A DNA stretch of 64,000 nucleotides, taken from Arenicellales bacterium. GTDB taxonomy: Bacteria; Pseudomonadota; Gammaproteobacteria; Arenicellales; UBA868. A model generated the notes under the pieces. The model was not told the origin of the DNA. It saw only the letters and a list, made by a program, of their open reading frames with translations, and searched no databases. Shown piece by piece: positions 8,514-17,174 of this stretch (positions are counted from its first letter, which is position 1; each line of letters starts with the position of its first letter). The stretch is from positions 77,441-141,440 of the forward strand of contig JASMBC010000002.1 in the NCBI GenBank assembly GCA_030754035.1, written 5' to 3'. The position numbers were made by a program, and so were the translations under genes.

Positions 8514-10553
8514 ATGGATTACCAGACAGAGGATATTCGCAATGTGGCCTTTGCGGGCCACGCTGGCGCGGGCAAGACGATGTTGGTAGAGAAGATTCTG
8601 GCTCATGCTGGTGCGATTAAGGCTCCGGGTGTAATCGAGAAAGGTACCACGGTCAGTGACTGGGATGATCTTGAAAAAAAGCACGGTCACTCGCTTTCGT
8701 CTTCACTCGCTGGGTTCGATTACCGTAACACCCATATCAATCTGCTCGACACCCCCGGTTACCCGGACTTCATTGGTGCGGCGCTCAGCGTCCTGCCGGC
8801 CGTGGAAACGGTGGGCGTGGTAATCAATGCCCAGCGGGGAGTCGAGAGCACCAGTCGCCGGATGATGAGTTGGGCCCAAAGTCAGGATCAGTGCCGCATG
8901 GTGGTGATTAACCATATAGACAGTGATCAGGCTGATCTTCAGGCAATCTACCAGGAGGTTCGCGAAGGCTTCGGTAACGAGTGTCTTGCGGTTAACCTGC
9001 CATCCAGTAACGGCAAGGAGGTTATAGATTGTTTTTTCAAAGCTGAGGGCGAGTCAGCGTTCTCCTCAGCCGAAAATGCCCACACAGCGATTGTGGACCA
9101 GGTCGTCGAAGTGGATGAGGAACTCATGGAGATTTACCTTGATAAGGGTGAAGTCTCCGCGGAGCAGTTGCACGATGCGTTTGAGCAGGCGATGCGTGAG
9201 GGTCATCTTGTCCCGGTGTGTTTCGTGTCTGCTCATACCGGAGTTGGGGTTCCTGAACTACTGGATTTTATTGTTCGCCTGTTACCCAACCCTGCCGAAG
9301 GAAACCCCCCTCATTTTAAAAACGGCTTCGGTGATGATGCGCAAAAGGTTGAGGTCAGCCCCGACCCCGCAAAACATGTACTGGCCCATGTGTTCAAAGT
9401 CTCTTTTGATCCATTTGTCGGGCGCCAGACCCTGCTCCGTGTACACCAGGGCCGGGTCCGCAAGGATATGCAGTTATTTGTGGGCGATGCCCGTAAGCCT
9501 CTAAAAATCAGCAACTTGTCAACTCCATTGGGCAAGGAAAGCAGCGAGTTGAGTATCGCAGTTCCCGGTGACATTGCGCTGGTGTCCAAGGTTGATGGTC
9601 TGTCCTACGATGATGTACTGCATGACTCGCATGATGAAGATCTCATTCACCTCGAGCCGTTGAATCTGCCTACGCCGATGGCTGGTGTATCGATTGCAGC
9701 GAGTAGTCGAGGTGATGAACAGAAGATAGCGGATGTGTTGTTGCGCCTCACCGCGTCTGATCCCTGTCTGCGGGTAGAGCAGGATCCGGTAGCCAACGAG
9801 ACGGTTCTGCGCGGAACCGGTGAACTGCATCTACGCATGGCTATTGAACGTATGTCTGACCAGTATGACCTCAAGGTCACGACCGGGGTACCGTCTATTC
9901 CCTACCGGGAAACCATTGGCAAAACCGCCAAAGGCCATTGCCGGCATAAGAAGCAGACCGGCGGTGCGGGTCAATTTGGCGAAGTGTTCCTGGAAATTGA
10001 GCCTTTACCTCGTGGTTCGGGTTTCGAGTTCGCCAATAAGATTGTTGGCGGGGTGATTCCAGCTCAATTTATTCCTGCGGTGGAAAAGGGGGTACGCAGC
10101 GTTCTTAATGGAGGTGCGATAGCCGGATTTCCCATGCAGGACGTTCGGGTCAAGGTCTATGACGGCAAGCATCACCCGGTCGATTCTAAGGAAGTGGCCT
10201 TTGTGAACGCTGGGCGCAAGGCATTCTTGGACGCTATAGCCAACGCCAAACCGCTGGTTCTGGAACCGGTAGTCAATATCGAGGCGATGGTTCCAGCTGA
10301 CAATATGGGAGACATTGCCGGCGATCTTTCATCAAGGCGTGGTCGGGTAGTCAGTACCGATGTGGCCAGTGGGGGACGCATGATGATCAGCGGTCAGGCG
10401 CCTCTGGCGGAAATGACTGATTACCAGTCTCGGCTAAAGTCGGTGACGGGTGGGGAAGGTAGCTACAACATGGAGTTTGCCAACTATGAACCCGCGCCAG
10501 CAGCGATACAGAAACAACTGATGTCGACGTTCGAACACCCCGAGGAGGATTGA
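8514..10553 (+). CDS. Elongation factor G-like translational GTPase
   Basis: A 679-residue EF-G paralogue. G1 is GHAGAGKT and G3 is DTPGYPDF. G4, normally NKxD, reads NHID at about residue 132, so the Lys that stacks on guanine is replaced by His. Domains II to V follow, including TGGAGQFGEVFLEIEP of domain IV. It belongs to the second, non-canonical EF-G group common in bacteria beside the true FusA, whose role is not well defined. It is not next to rpsL, rpsG or tuf, supporting a paralogue. A strong AGGAGG lies 10 bases before ATG 8514. It is divergent from the methyltransferase gene. Confidence 0.88.
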   Translation: MDYQTEDIRNVAFAGHAGAGKTMLVEKILAHAGAIKAPGVIEKGTTVSDWDDLEKKHGHSLSSSLAGFDYRNTHINLLDTPGYPDFIGAALSVLPAVETVGVVINAQRGVESTSRRMMSWAQSQDQCRMVVINHIDSDQADLQAIYQEVREGFGNECLAVNLPSSNGKEVIDCFFKAEGESAFSSAENAHTAIVDQVVEVDEELMEIYLDKGEVSAEQLHDAFEQAMREGHLVPVCFVSAHTGVGVPELLDFIVRLLPNPAEGNPPHFKNGFGDDAQKVEVSPDPAKHVLAHVFKVSFDPFVGRQTLLRVHQGRVRKDMQLFVGDARKPLKISNLSTPLGKESSELSIAVPGDIALVSKVDGLSYDDVLHDSHDEDLIHLEPLNLPTPMAGVSIAASSRGDEQKIADVLLRLTASDPCLRVEQDPVANETVLRGTGELHLRMAIERMSDQYDLKVTTGVPSIPYRETIGKTAKGHCRHKKQTGGAGQFGEVFLEIEPLPRGSGFEFANKIVGGVIPAQFIPAVEKGVRSVLNGGAIAGFPMQDVRVKVYDGKHHPVDSKEVAFVNAGRKAFLDAIANAKPLVLEPVVNIEAMVPADNMGDIAGDLSSRRGRVVSTDVASGGRMMISGQAPLAEMTDYQSRLKSVTGGEGSYNMEFANYEPAPAAIQKQLMSTFEHPEED

Positions 10554-10578
10554 CGAGCTACGACTTGTGTTCATGCGG

Positions 10579-10587
10579 TGATATAAT
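10579..10587 (+). promoter_or_regulatory. Extended -10 promoter of the DAHP synthase gene
   Basis: TGATATAAT, a perfect extended -10 element (TGn followed by TATAAT at 10582-10587). No good -35 lies 16-18 bases upstream, which is common for extended -10 promoters. Predicted transcription start near 10594 leaves a leader of only about 20 bases before GTG 10614. Confidence 0.6.
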
Positions 10588-10613
10588 TCGCGCCGTTTTG
10601 CGCCGCCAGGGGG

Positions 10614-11702
10614 GTGACGCAAACAAGCCCTTGGGTTATCACAGTGCACGTAGCCAACACCGACGATCTTCGTATTGTCGAAATCCGAGATGTTGCCAAT
10701 CCGGCAACGGTTGTCGCCGAGTTTCCCGTGAATCAACGGATGGCCGAAGTAGTTTTTGCGGCCCGTCAGGATATTCACCAGATACTCCACGGCCACGATG
10801 ATCGCCTCATCGTCGTAGTTGGGCCATGCTCGATTCATGATTCTTCGGCGGCACTGGAATATGCTGGCCGACTGTCGCCGTTGGTAGGTCAGTATGCAGA
10901 CGAGCTGGTGTTGATCATGCGGGTCTACTTTGAGAAGCCCCGCACTACTGTTGGTTGGAAAGGGCTGATCAATGATCCGGGCCTGGACGGATCGTTTGAC
11001 ATTAACCGGGGCTTGCGCACAGCACGCAAACTGTTGGCTGATATCAATGAACTGGGCGTTGCGGCGGGAACCGAGTACTTGGATCTGTTAACCCCGCAAT
11101 ATTTGACCGACCTTGTAAGTTGGGGGGCTATTGGTGCACGGACTACCGAGAGTCAGCTGCACCGCGAGTTGGCGTCTGGATTATCCTGTCCGGTAGGATT
11201 CAAAAACGGCACGGACGGCAATCTAAAGATTGCAGTCGATGCTGTCGGAGCAGCACAACATCCGCACCATTTTCTGACCCTTACCAAGGAAGGGCACTCG
11301 GCTATTTATGCCACTGCTGGCAATGATGATGGTCACGTGATCCTTCGCGGCGGTATTGAGCCTAATTATGATTCCCGAAGTCTTGACCGAGCGGCAACGC
11401 TGATGTCCAAGGCCGGCATTCCAACTCGCCTTATGGTTGACTGCAGTCATGCTAACAGCGGCAAGGATCCACAGCGCCAGCCCCAGGTAGTCGGGGCCGT
11501 CTGCGATCAACTGGCCGCTGGCGAACGTCGTCTGATGGGGGTTATGATTGAGAGTCATCTGCAACCGGGCCGCCAGGATATTGTCTCTGGCGAGACTCTG
11601 GCTTACGGTCAGAGTGTTACTGACGCCTGCATTGGCTGGGAGGAGACGCCGCCGTTGTTGTCGCGCCTGGCTGAGGCGGTCCGGGATCGGCGCCGCAGAT
11701 AA
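10614..11702 (+). CDS. 3-deoxy-7-phosphoheptulonate synthase (DAHP synthase, AroG/F/H type)
   Basis: First enzyme of the shikimate pathway, condensing phosphoenolpyruvate and erythrose 4-phosphate. It has the type I motifs VVVGPCSIHD, EKPRTTVGWKGLINDP, and SCPVGFKNGTDG for PEP and metal binding. Length 362 is slightly above E. coli AroG (350). The start is uncertain: GTG 10614 sits directly after a G-run and GTG 10644 (VHVANTDDLRI) aligns better with the E. coli N-terminus NYQNDDLRI. Feedback specificity (Phe, Tyr or Trp) cannot be read with confidence. It lies alone between the EF-G-like gene and sat. Confidence 0.92.
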   Translation: MTQTSPWVITVHVANTDDLRIVEIRDVANPATVVAEFPVNQRMAEVVFAARQDIHQILHGHDDRLIVVVGPCSIHDSSAALEYAGRLSPLVGQYADELVLIMRVYFEKPRTTVGWKGLINDPGLDGSFDINRGLRTARKLLADINELGVAAGTEYLDLLTPQYLTDLVSWGAIGARTTESQLHRELASGLSCPVGFKNGTDGNLKIAVDAVGAAQHPHHFLTLTKEGHSAIYATAGNDDGHVILRGGIEPNYDSRSLDRAATLMSKAGIPTRLMVDCSHANSGKDPQRQPQVVGAVCDQLAAGERRLMGVMIESHLQPGRQDIVSGETLAYGQSVTDACIGWEETPPLLSRLAEAVRDRRRR

Positions 11703-11911
11703 TACTGAGCCAGCACCGACTTACTGAGTTCTTTGGTTGTGTTGGGGTGTTCAAACCTTATGGGTTAATCAAAAAATTTAGTCAGCGCCTGGCTTCGAAG
11801 GTGCTAATGTTTGCGTTAGCGATGAATGCTTGGCGCCAAGCCCGCATAAGCAATCGGCTGTTATCAACACGTTCATCAGTGGTTTGACCCTATTCCCGGA
11901 GACTTTAAGTA

Positions 11912-13111
11912 ATGATCAGGCCCCATGGTTCAGATTCCCTCACTGCACTGCTAGTCAAGGACTTGGTGCGTCGCGCGGCGTTGGAAGCGCAAGCCGTCAA
12001 ACTGCCACAATTGATTATCAGTTCTGCAGCTGCGGCCAATGCCGTGATGCTGGGAGCCGGATATTTCACGCCTCTAACCGGGTTCATGAACAAGGCTGAC
12101 GCGCTTAGTGTCGCAACTGACATGCGTACCAGCGATGGGCTGTTCTGGCCTGTACCGGTCCTCAACCTCGTAGCCGATGGTCACGGGATTGCTGTGGGTT
12201 CACGGATCACATTGCGTGATCCGAATGTATCCGGTGATCCGGTGATCGCCATTCAGGAGGTTGAAGCCGTCGAGGAACTGACTGACGAAGAAATCGATCT
12301 CATCACACAAAAGGTGTACCGCACCGGCGATCCCGGGCATCCGGGTGTTGCGACCTTTAGCTCTTTAGGAAAGTTTGTAATCTCAGGGCCGATCGAGGTG
12401 TTGAATCTTAGTTATTTTGAAAGCGAGTTCCCTGACACTTTTCGCACGGCTGGCCAGATTCGTGAGGAGATCGCCGAACGCGGTTGGGAGACCGTGGTCG
12501 CATTTCAGACGCGCAACCCCATGCACCGCGCCCATGAAGAACTGTGCAAGATAGCCAGTGACACGGTCGGCGCTGATGGCGTGCTGATCCATATGCTGCT
12601 GGGCAAACTCAAGCCCGGCGATATACCTGCCGAGGTACGAGATGCCGCTATCCGCAAGATGGTCGATCTGTATTTTCCGTCTAATTCAGTAATGATCGGC
12701 GGGTATGGCTTTGACATGCTCTACGCGGGGCCGCGAGAAGCAGTGCTGCATGCGCTGTTCCGACAGAATGCCGGTTGCACACACCTGATTGTCGGGCGTG
12801 ATCATGCTGGGGTCGGTGATTTTTACGGCGCTTTTGATGCGCAGGAGATTTTTGATGAAGAAGTGCCTTCAGATGCGCTTGATATCGAAATTTTCCGAGC
12901 AGATCACACCGCCTACTCAAAGAAGTTGAACAGGGTAGTGATGATGCGTGATGCACCGGATCACCAGAAAGAAGATTTTGTACTGTTATCCGGCACCCGG
13001 GTTCGGGAGATGCTTGCGGCGGGAGAGGATCTGCCGCTGGAATTCGCTCGCCCTGAAGTGGCACGCATCCTGATGGATCATTATGCCGAGGACGCTGCGC
13101 AAGTCGCCTGA
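11912..13111 (+). CDS. sat: Sulfate adenylyltransferase (ATP sulfurylase, homo-oligomeric)
   Basis: Interconverts ATP plus sulfate with APS plus pyrophosphate. The catalytic motif QTRNPMHRAH (Q-x-R-N-P-x-H-x2-H) and the VGRDHAGVGDFYG motif are exact. The protein has 399 residues with an N-terminal PUA-like domain and a catalytic domain and no APS-kinase extension. This single-subunit form, unlike CysDN of most gammaproteobacteria, is usual in sulfur oxidisers, where it runs in the ATP-forming direction after AprBA. No apr, dsr or sox genes are in the window, so the direction is inference. GGAG lies 11 bases before ATG 11912. Confidence 0.94.
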   Translation: MIRPHGSDSLTALLVKDLVRRAALEAQAVKLPQLIISSAAAANAVMLGAGYFTPLTGFMNKADALSVATDMRTSDGLFWPVPVLNLVADGHGIAVGSRITLRDPNVSGDPVIAIQEVEAVEELTDEEIDLITQKVYRTGDPGHPGVATFSSLGKFVISGPIEVLNLSYFESEFPDTFRTAGQIREEIAERGWETVVAFQTRNPMHRAHEELCKIASDTVGADGVLIHMLLGKLKPGDIPAEVRDAAIRKMVDLYFPSNSVMIGGYGFDMLYAGPREAVLHALFRQNAGCTHLIVGRDHAGVGDFYGAFDAQEIFDEEVPSDALDIEIFRADHTAYSKKLNRVVMMRDAPDHQKEDFVLLSGTRVREMLAAGEDLPLEFARPEVARILMDHYAEDAAQVA

Positions 13112-13150
13112 TACCCCGGGGCGTCCAGTGGATCGCCCCCCGAGAAGTCG

Positions 13151-13417
13151 TTATAGTCCGTCGAATTGGTCTGTGGGGATGCTTTCTTTTTCCAGCATAA
13201 CCGGAATATTGTCATCTATCCGGTAGATTCGCTGCTGATTGTTAGTGATCAACCCCTCATTCAGTGGTGTGGTTATGACCCTGTCATCGGCAGTGGCGAT
13301 ACTCCCCGCGGCGATCTGTTTGTTTATCAGAGCCAGTTGCTCAGGACTGAGCACGGTCAGCGCTTGTTTGCTAACCGGGCAGCAGAGGATTTCCAGAAGT
13401 TTGCGGTCTATAGGCAT
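13151..13417 (-). CDS. Trm112-family protein (UPF0434-like)
   Basis: A small protein of about 88 residues beginning MPIDRKLLEILCCPVSK, the Trm112/UPF0434 signature, and ending RIDDNIPVMLEKES. Family members act as small partner proteins of methyltransferases or are uncharacterised in bacteria. Compared with the usual 60-residue form it has a central insert (about residues 20-60) and lacks a second Cys pair, as in some gammaproteobacterial versions. The frame is open to a TTG at 13450, but ATG 13417 is at the family start. Convergent with sat; a GC stem of six pairs (GGGGCG with CGCCCC) lies between them near 13118-13140. Confidence 0.8.
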   Translation of the reverse strand: MPIDRKLLEILCCPVSKQALTVLSPEQLALINKQIAAGSIATADDRVITTPLNEGLITNNQQRIYRIDDNIPVMLEKESIPTDQFDGL

Positions 13418-13537
13418 CGGGTCTGCGGGATATTCATGGATGGGTTGCAATTTGTATTATCCAGCTAAGTATACTCTGGGCGTCTGGTACAGGCATCTGT
13501 CGCCTGACCGTTATCAGTAACCAGGATTTCAGCAACT

Positions 13538-14662
13538 ATGGCTTCTGGCTCGCGGCGCGCCGTCTTGAGTGCAATTTCCGGTAACGCACTTTTAACCATA
13601 CTCAAGTTTGCTGTTGCGCTGCCGACTCACTCTGCCGCCATGATGAACGAGGCGGTGCATAGTTTGATGGATACCTTGAATCAGGTATTTCTTTTGATTG
13701 GCCTGGCCCAGGGCAAACGGCAGGCCGACGCCCGTTACGCGTTTGGTCACGGGCAGAAAAAATACCTTTGGAATCTCTGGAGCGCCATCGGCCTTTTCTC
13801 AATCGGCTGCGGGCTTGGGTTGGCGCATGCCTGGCATGCCTGGCGCCAGTTGCATGAAGGTGTTGGGGTTTCTGTTATTGCCATCGGTGATTTCAATATT
13901 GACTCGATCTGGTTGGCAGCTGCGGTATTGGCGATCGCGTTCGTTGTTGAGGGCTACGTGTTGCGCATTGCCTGGGGGGAATTTTCCAGCCGTGCACGCT
14001 TGCAATCGCTGTCGCCGTGGCGAAAATTGTTTCGGGCGGGTGACCCGACCCTGCTGGCGGTGGTGCTCGAGGATGCGATCGCGGTAACCGGACTGATGTT
14101 GGCGAGTTGTGGCATTGCCTTATCCCGACTGACGGGTAATGCAGCTTGGGATGTCGGTTTTTCAATTGCTATTGCACTAATGCTGGGAGTTACGGCAATT
14201 ATTCTGGGTGCCATCAATATGCGGTTTCTGTCGGATGTACGGGATCGCGAGGCAGAAAGGATTTTCGAGACAATCGCCAAGGCACACCGTGAAGTTGAGG
14301 ACTACCACGATCTACGCAGCATCGTCGTAGACGAGGATCACACCGTACTGGTTGCTGAAGTCGAGATTCGCGAAGAGGCAGTTCTTGCAGGATTACGTGA
14401 CCATATTGATAAACACGAGAGAACATTGCTGGCTGCATTGCCTGAGTCACGTCGCTCAGACCCTGCGCTTCAGTCCTACGTCGCCGACCGTGCTGCGGTC
14501 CAGGCGACCCTGGAGCGCATAGAACGTATAATTGATGAACTCGAAGCCCAACTCCGCGAGCGTTGTCCCCGGGTGTCGCATGTCACTATTGAAGTGCAGG
14601 GCATCGTTGAAGATAAGTCGTTGCAGAGCGAAACCTACCCTAGAGAACTGGAAGACCTATGA
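13538..14662 (+). CDS. Cation diffusion facilitator, ZnT9-like
   Basis: Inner-membrane transporter of 374 residues. The TM2 motif reads MMNEAVHSLMDTLNQ and is followed by RYAFGHGQKKYLWN, the pattern of the ZnT9-like branch of the CDF family. Five to six membrane spans occupy residues 15-230, and a cytoplasmic C-terminal domain with an acidic/coiled-coil tail follows. The metal may be zinc or another divalent cation; ZnT9-type members are less well defined than YiiP. The stop codon overlaps the start of the FKBP gene (ATGA), so the two form an operon. Confidence 0.88.
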   Translation: MASGSRRAVLSAISGNALLTILKFAVALPTHSAAMMNEAVHSLMDTLNQVFLLIGLAQGKRQADARYAFGHGQKKYLWNLWSAIGLFSIGCGLGLAHAWHAWRQLHEGVGVSVIAIGDFNIDSIWLAAAVLAIAFVVEGYVLRIAWGEFSSRARLQSLSPWRKLFRAGDPTLLAVVLEDAIAVTGLMLASCGIALSRLTGNAAWDVGFSIAIALMLGVTAIILGAINMRFLSDVRDREAERIFETIAKAHREVEDYHDLRSIVVDEDHTVLVAEVEIREEAVLAGLRDHIDKHERTLLAALPESRRSDPALQSYVADRAAVQATLERIERIIDELEAQLRERCPRVSHVTIEVQGIVEDKSLQSETYPRELEDL

Positions 14663-15351
14663 CCAAGATCGTTTTATCCGTTACCTCATTATTGCTGGCC
14701 CTACTGATTGGGGCATCGGCTATGGCTGATGATGTGCCACAAACCTCGCAAGAGCAGTTCAGTTATGCCCTGGGGTTTCAGATTGGCAGTCAGATTGCAC
14801 AACAGATGAAGGCCGATAATCTCGATTTGGATCCGGTACATCTGGCGCAGGCAATTGAAGACGTACTTGCAGGGCGGGCTCCGGCGATGACGGATGAGCA
14901 GATGGCAGCCGCGATCACCGGAGCGCGAAAGCACGCACAGGAGGAGACTATGGCGAAATCGCAGGGACGCGCCAGTGCCGGGGCTGCATTCCGGGCTGAA
15001 TATGGACAGCGCGAAGGCGTGCGTACAACAGACAGCGGGATTCTTTACACCGTTTTGGTCGAAGGAACTGGAAAACAGCCACAGGCAAGTGACACCGTGG
15101 TGGTGCATTACCGCGGCACGCTGATTGACGGCACCGAGTTCGATAGCTCGTTCAAGCGTAACCAGCCTGCGACATTCAGCTTGGGCGGCATTATTCCTGG
15201 CTGGCAGGAGATTCTTCAACTGATGCCTGAGGGATCACGGTGGGAGGTGGTGATCCCGCCGGAACTCGCCTATGGCAGTGCTGGTGCTGGCGGAGCTATT
15301 GGCCCTGAGGAGACTCTGGTTTTTGAGATCGAGTTGCGCGAGATCAAGTAG
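14659..15351 (+). CDS. FKBP-type peptidyl-prolyl isomerase, exported (FkpA/Mip-like)
   Basis: Periplasmic prolyl isomerase of 230 residues. A signal peptide (residues 1-23, ending ASAMA) is followed by an N-terminal dimerisation domain (SYALGFQIGSQIAQQM) and a long helix, then the C-terminal FKBP domain with VVHYRGTLIDGTEFDSS, GIIPGWQEILQLMPEG and PPELAYGSAG, all FKBP signatures. It is translationally coupled to the CDF gene upstream. Acts as a folding helper for envelope proteins. Nothing unusual. Confidence 0.94.
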   Translation: MTKIVLSVTSLLLALLIGASAMADDVPQTSQEQFSYALGFQIGSQIAQQMKADNLDLDPVHLAQAIEDVLAGRAPAMTDEQMAAAITGARKHAQEETMAKSQGRASAGAAFRAEYGQREGVRTTDSGILYTVLVEGTGKQPQASDTVVVHYRGTLIDGTEFDSSFKRNQPATFSLGGIIPGWQEILQLMPEGSRWEVVIPPELAYGSAGAGGAIGPEETLVFEIELREIK

Positions 15352-15558
15352 CCCGCGACTGCCCGACTGAGTGACTGATCAGCGTCTCAAAGTGTTTCAG
15401 GCTTTTGGTTTTTACTACAGAGCAAGCCCGCTCTGACAGCACTCGCTGCGAGACTCTCCCAGTAGCTCTGTTGGGTACCCACCCACAGTCCACAATGAGG
15501 GTGCCAACAATTTGCACTAGGCAGATACGGTGCGGGCATTAACGCAGAGTTTCGGAAT

Positions 15559-16239
15559 CTAAATTAACTCGTCACACCGATCGTCAGTTTCGCCGTACCG
15601 ACTGAGCGAGGGGCTTTTGAGGCCTTCGTACAGGGTAGCCAGTTGCTCGTTGATGAGCGCCCCTTGTGCCTCGAAAAGGCTGCTACCCTGTAAGTCGCTA
15701 TCGACAATAAACGGGCCGAAGTTCTCTACCTCAAAAATCCACATGGCCTGCGCAGTGCCTAATTCCTCGGCCCAGTGGACCTGCCGGACCTTCTGGATGC
15801 CGCGCCCTAACAGTGCACCGGTTCCGTATCCGACTGTGGTCAGGTAGATCGCACCTGCTGGGACAAACAGTTCTTTATACTGCTCGCTCGACATGCCACC
15901 CTTGCCAATGATTACACGGGCACCGGAGAGGCGAAACCACTCTTTCATCCACTTGGCAAAGCGAAAGCTGGCCGTTGCCGTGACTCCGCCAACGTTGTAA
16001 CTGCCATCCGCCTCGATCGCAGCTGCGGGTGAACACTGGAAATTGACGTTACTGATTGCAGCGAGATCCGTTGGAATTTTATGGCCATTTTCGATAACCC
16101 ATGTGTACACACCCTCGCGCGCGGTGTAGATGACCCCGTCGAGATAGACGATAGTTCCTATTTTTAGCTTAGCGAGCTCTTGCGCATCTATTGGAATCGT
16201 CAGACGGACTGTCTCAAATCCGTCAGTTAGTTTGGCCAT
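15559..16239 (-). CDS. Class I fumarate hydratase, beta subunit
   Basis: C-terminal beta domain of the [4Fe-4S] fumarase/tartrate dehydratase family as a separate subunit. The start is ATG 16239 with GGGAGA 8 bases upstream; the frame runs 12 codons further without support. Motifs seen include GTIVYLDGVIYTAREG and GKGGMSSEQY, typical of the beta subunit. It overlaps the alpha gene by 13 bases. Together they hydrate fumarate to malate, though related enzymes act on L-tartrate or mesaconate. A 207-base stretch without a gene follows; it contains a 6-bp hairpin near 15417-15435 but no T tract. Confidence 0.88.
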   Translation of the reverse strand: MAKLTDGFETVRLTIPIDAQELAKLKIGTIVYLDGVIYTAREGVYTWVIENGHKIPTDLAAISNVNFQCSPAAAIEADGSYNVGGVTATASFRFAKWMKEWFRLSGARVIIGKGGMSSEQYKELFVPAGAIYLTTVGYGTGALLGRGIQKVRQVHWAEELGTAQAMWIFEVENFGPFIVDSDLQGSSLFEAQGALINEQLATLYEGLKSPSLSRYGETDDRCDELI

Positions 16240-17165
16240 GATGGTGTCTCCCGGCGAATGTAAGGTGTAAACCATTGCGGGTCGGTACGATATTCGACAG
16301 TGTTATCGAAATGAATTCTGGCAGTTGCACGTCGCGAGGAGAGGCAAAAGGTATGAACACTCACTGGTAATCCACCGGTATGGGTGTGCCCCACTTCGAT
16401 GTGGCAATCGGCCACCATGGATGAACCGACAAAACCCATAGCCCCCATGCCGATGTTGTTACCGAGGGTTTGAAGCTCCAGTTCCAGCGCGGCGATTTTG
16501 GGATCTGGGTTGCGGTCGCCGACAGTGCGCAGGCATGCGGCCTGTTTTCCGAGCACCATGCAGGTGTCTTTTGAGCCACCAAGACCAACCCCGACAATGG
16601 CCGGCTGGCAAGCCAGACCGCGTTTTCCAAACGAAATCAACGTATCCAGATAAAAGCGTTTGATGCCGTCAATGCCGTCTCCGGGGAAAAGCATCCGGTA
16701 ATCCGTGCCAAACAGACCGCCTTTATGGACTGTTGTAATGTCGACCCAGCTGACGTCGGGTTCAAAACTCCAGTCGATTTCGGGTGCGTTGATACCGACG
16801 TTATTATTGTTGTCCGTGCGCCACAGGGGATGAACGCGATTGGGCCGCAGTGGAATGTCGTGGGTTGCCTGGGCCGTCGCGTTGCGCAGCGCTTTCTCAA
16901 GCGCAATAAACCCACCTTCCACCTGTGCGTTGTTGCCTGCCTTAACGTAGTAGCGGGGTAGGCCCGTGTCAGCGCACATTGGCCGGCGATCCTCAGCCGC
17001 CGCATCCCAGTTATCAATCATGGTTTTAAGGACAAAGCAGGACAGGTTTCCCTTCTCCGTGGTCGCCATTTGTTCGATCCCTTTGCGGTAGTCCGGGGGA
17101 ATATCAATAGCAGCATTGGCCATAATGTTGCTGGCGGCCTGTTCAAGGGTTATATAGGTGATCAT
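16227..17165 (-). CDS. Class I fumarate hydratase, alpha subunit
   Basis: [4Fe-4S]-binding alpha subunit, 312 residues. Cluster ligands are likely C64 (MCADTG), C186 (ACQPAIVGVGLGGSKD) and C254 (VADCHIEVGHTHTGG); these are the expected motifs of the FumA/TtdA superfamily. It is 9 bases downstream of the flavoprotein gene, so succinate oxidation and fumarate hydration are encoded as one unit, which favours fumarase over tartrate dehydratase. Mesaconate hydratase remains possible. Oxygen-labile clusters are normal for this class. Confidence 0.88.
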   Translation of the reverse strand: MITYITLEQAASNIMANAAIDIPPDYRKGIEQMATTEKGNLSCFVLKTMIDNWDAAAEDRRPMCADTGLPRYYVKAGNNAQVEGGFIALEKALRNATAQATHDIPLRPNRVHPLWRTDNNNNVGINAPEIDWSFEPDVSWVDITTVHKGGLFGTDYRMLFPGDGIDGIKRFYLDTLISFGKRGLACQPAIVGVGLGGSKDTCMVLGKQAACLRTVGDRNPDPKIAALELELQTLGNNIGMGAMGFVGSSMVADCHIEVGHTHTGGLPVSVHTFCLSSRRATARIHFDNTVEYRTDPQWFTPYIRRETPSWPN

Positions 17166-17174
17166 TTATTTCGC

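Noticed and set aside
11830..12099. 89-residue frame overlapping the start of sat
   Set aside because: Runs mostly inside sat in another frame; no independent support.
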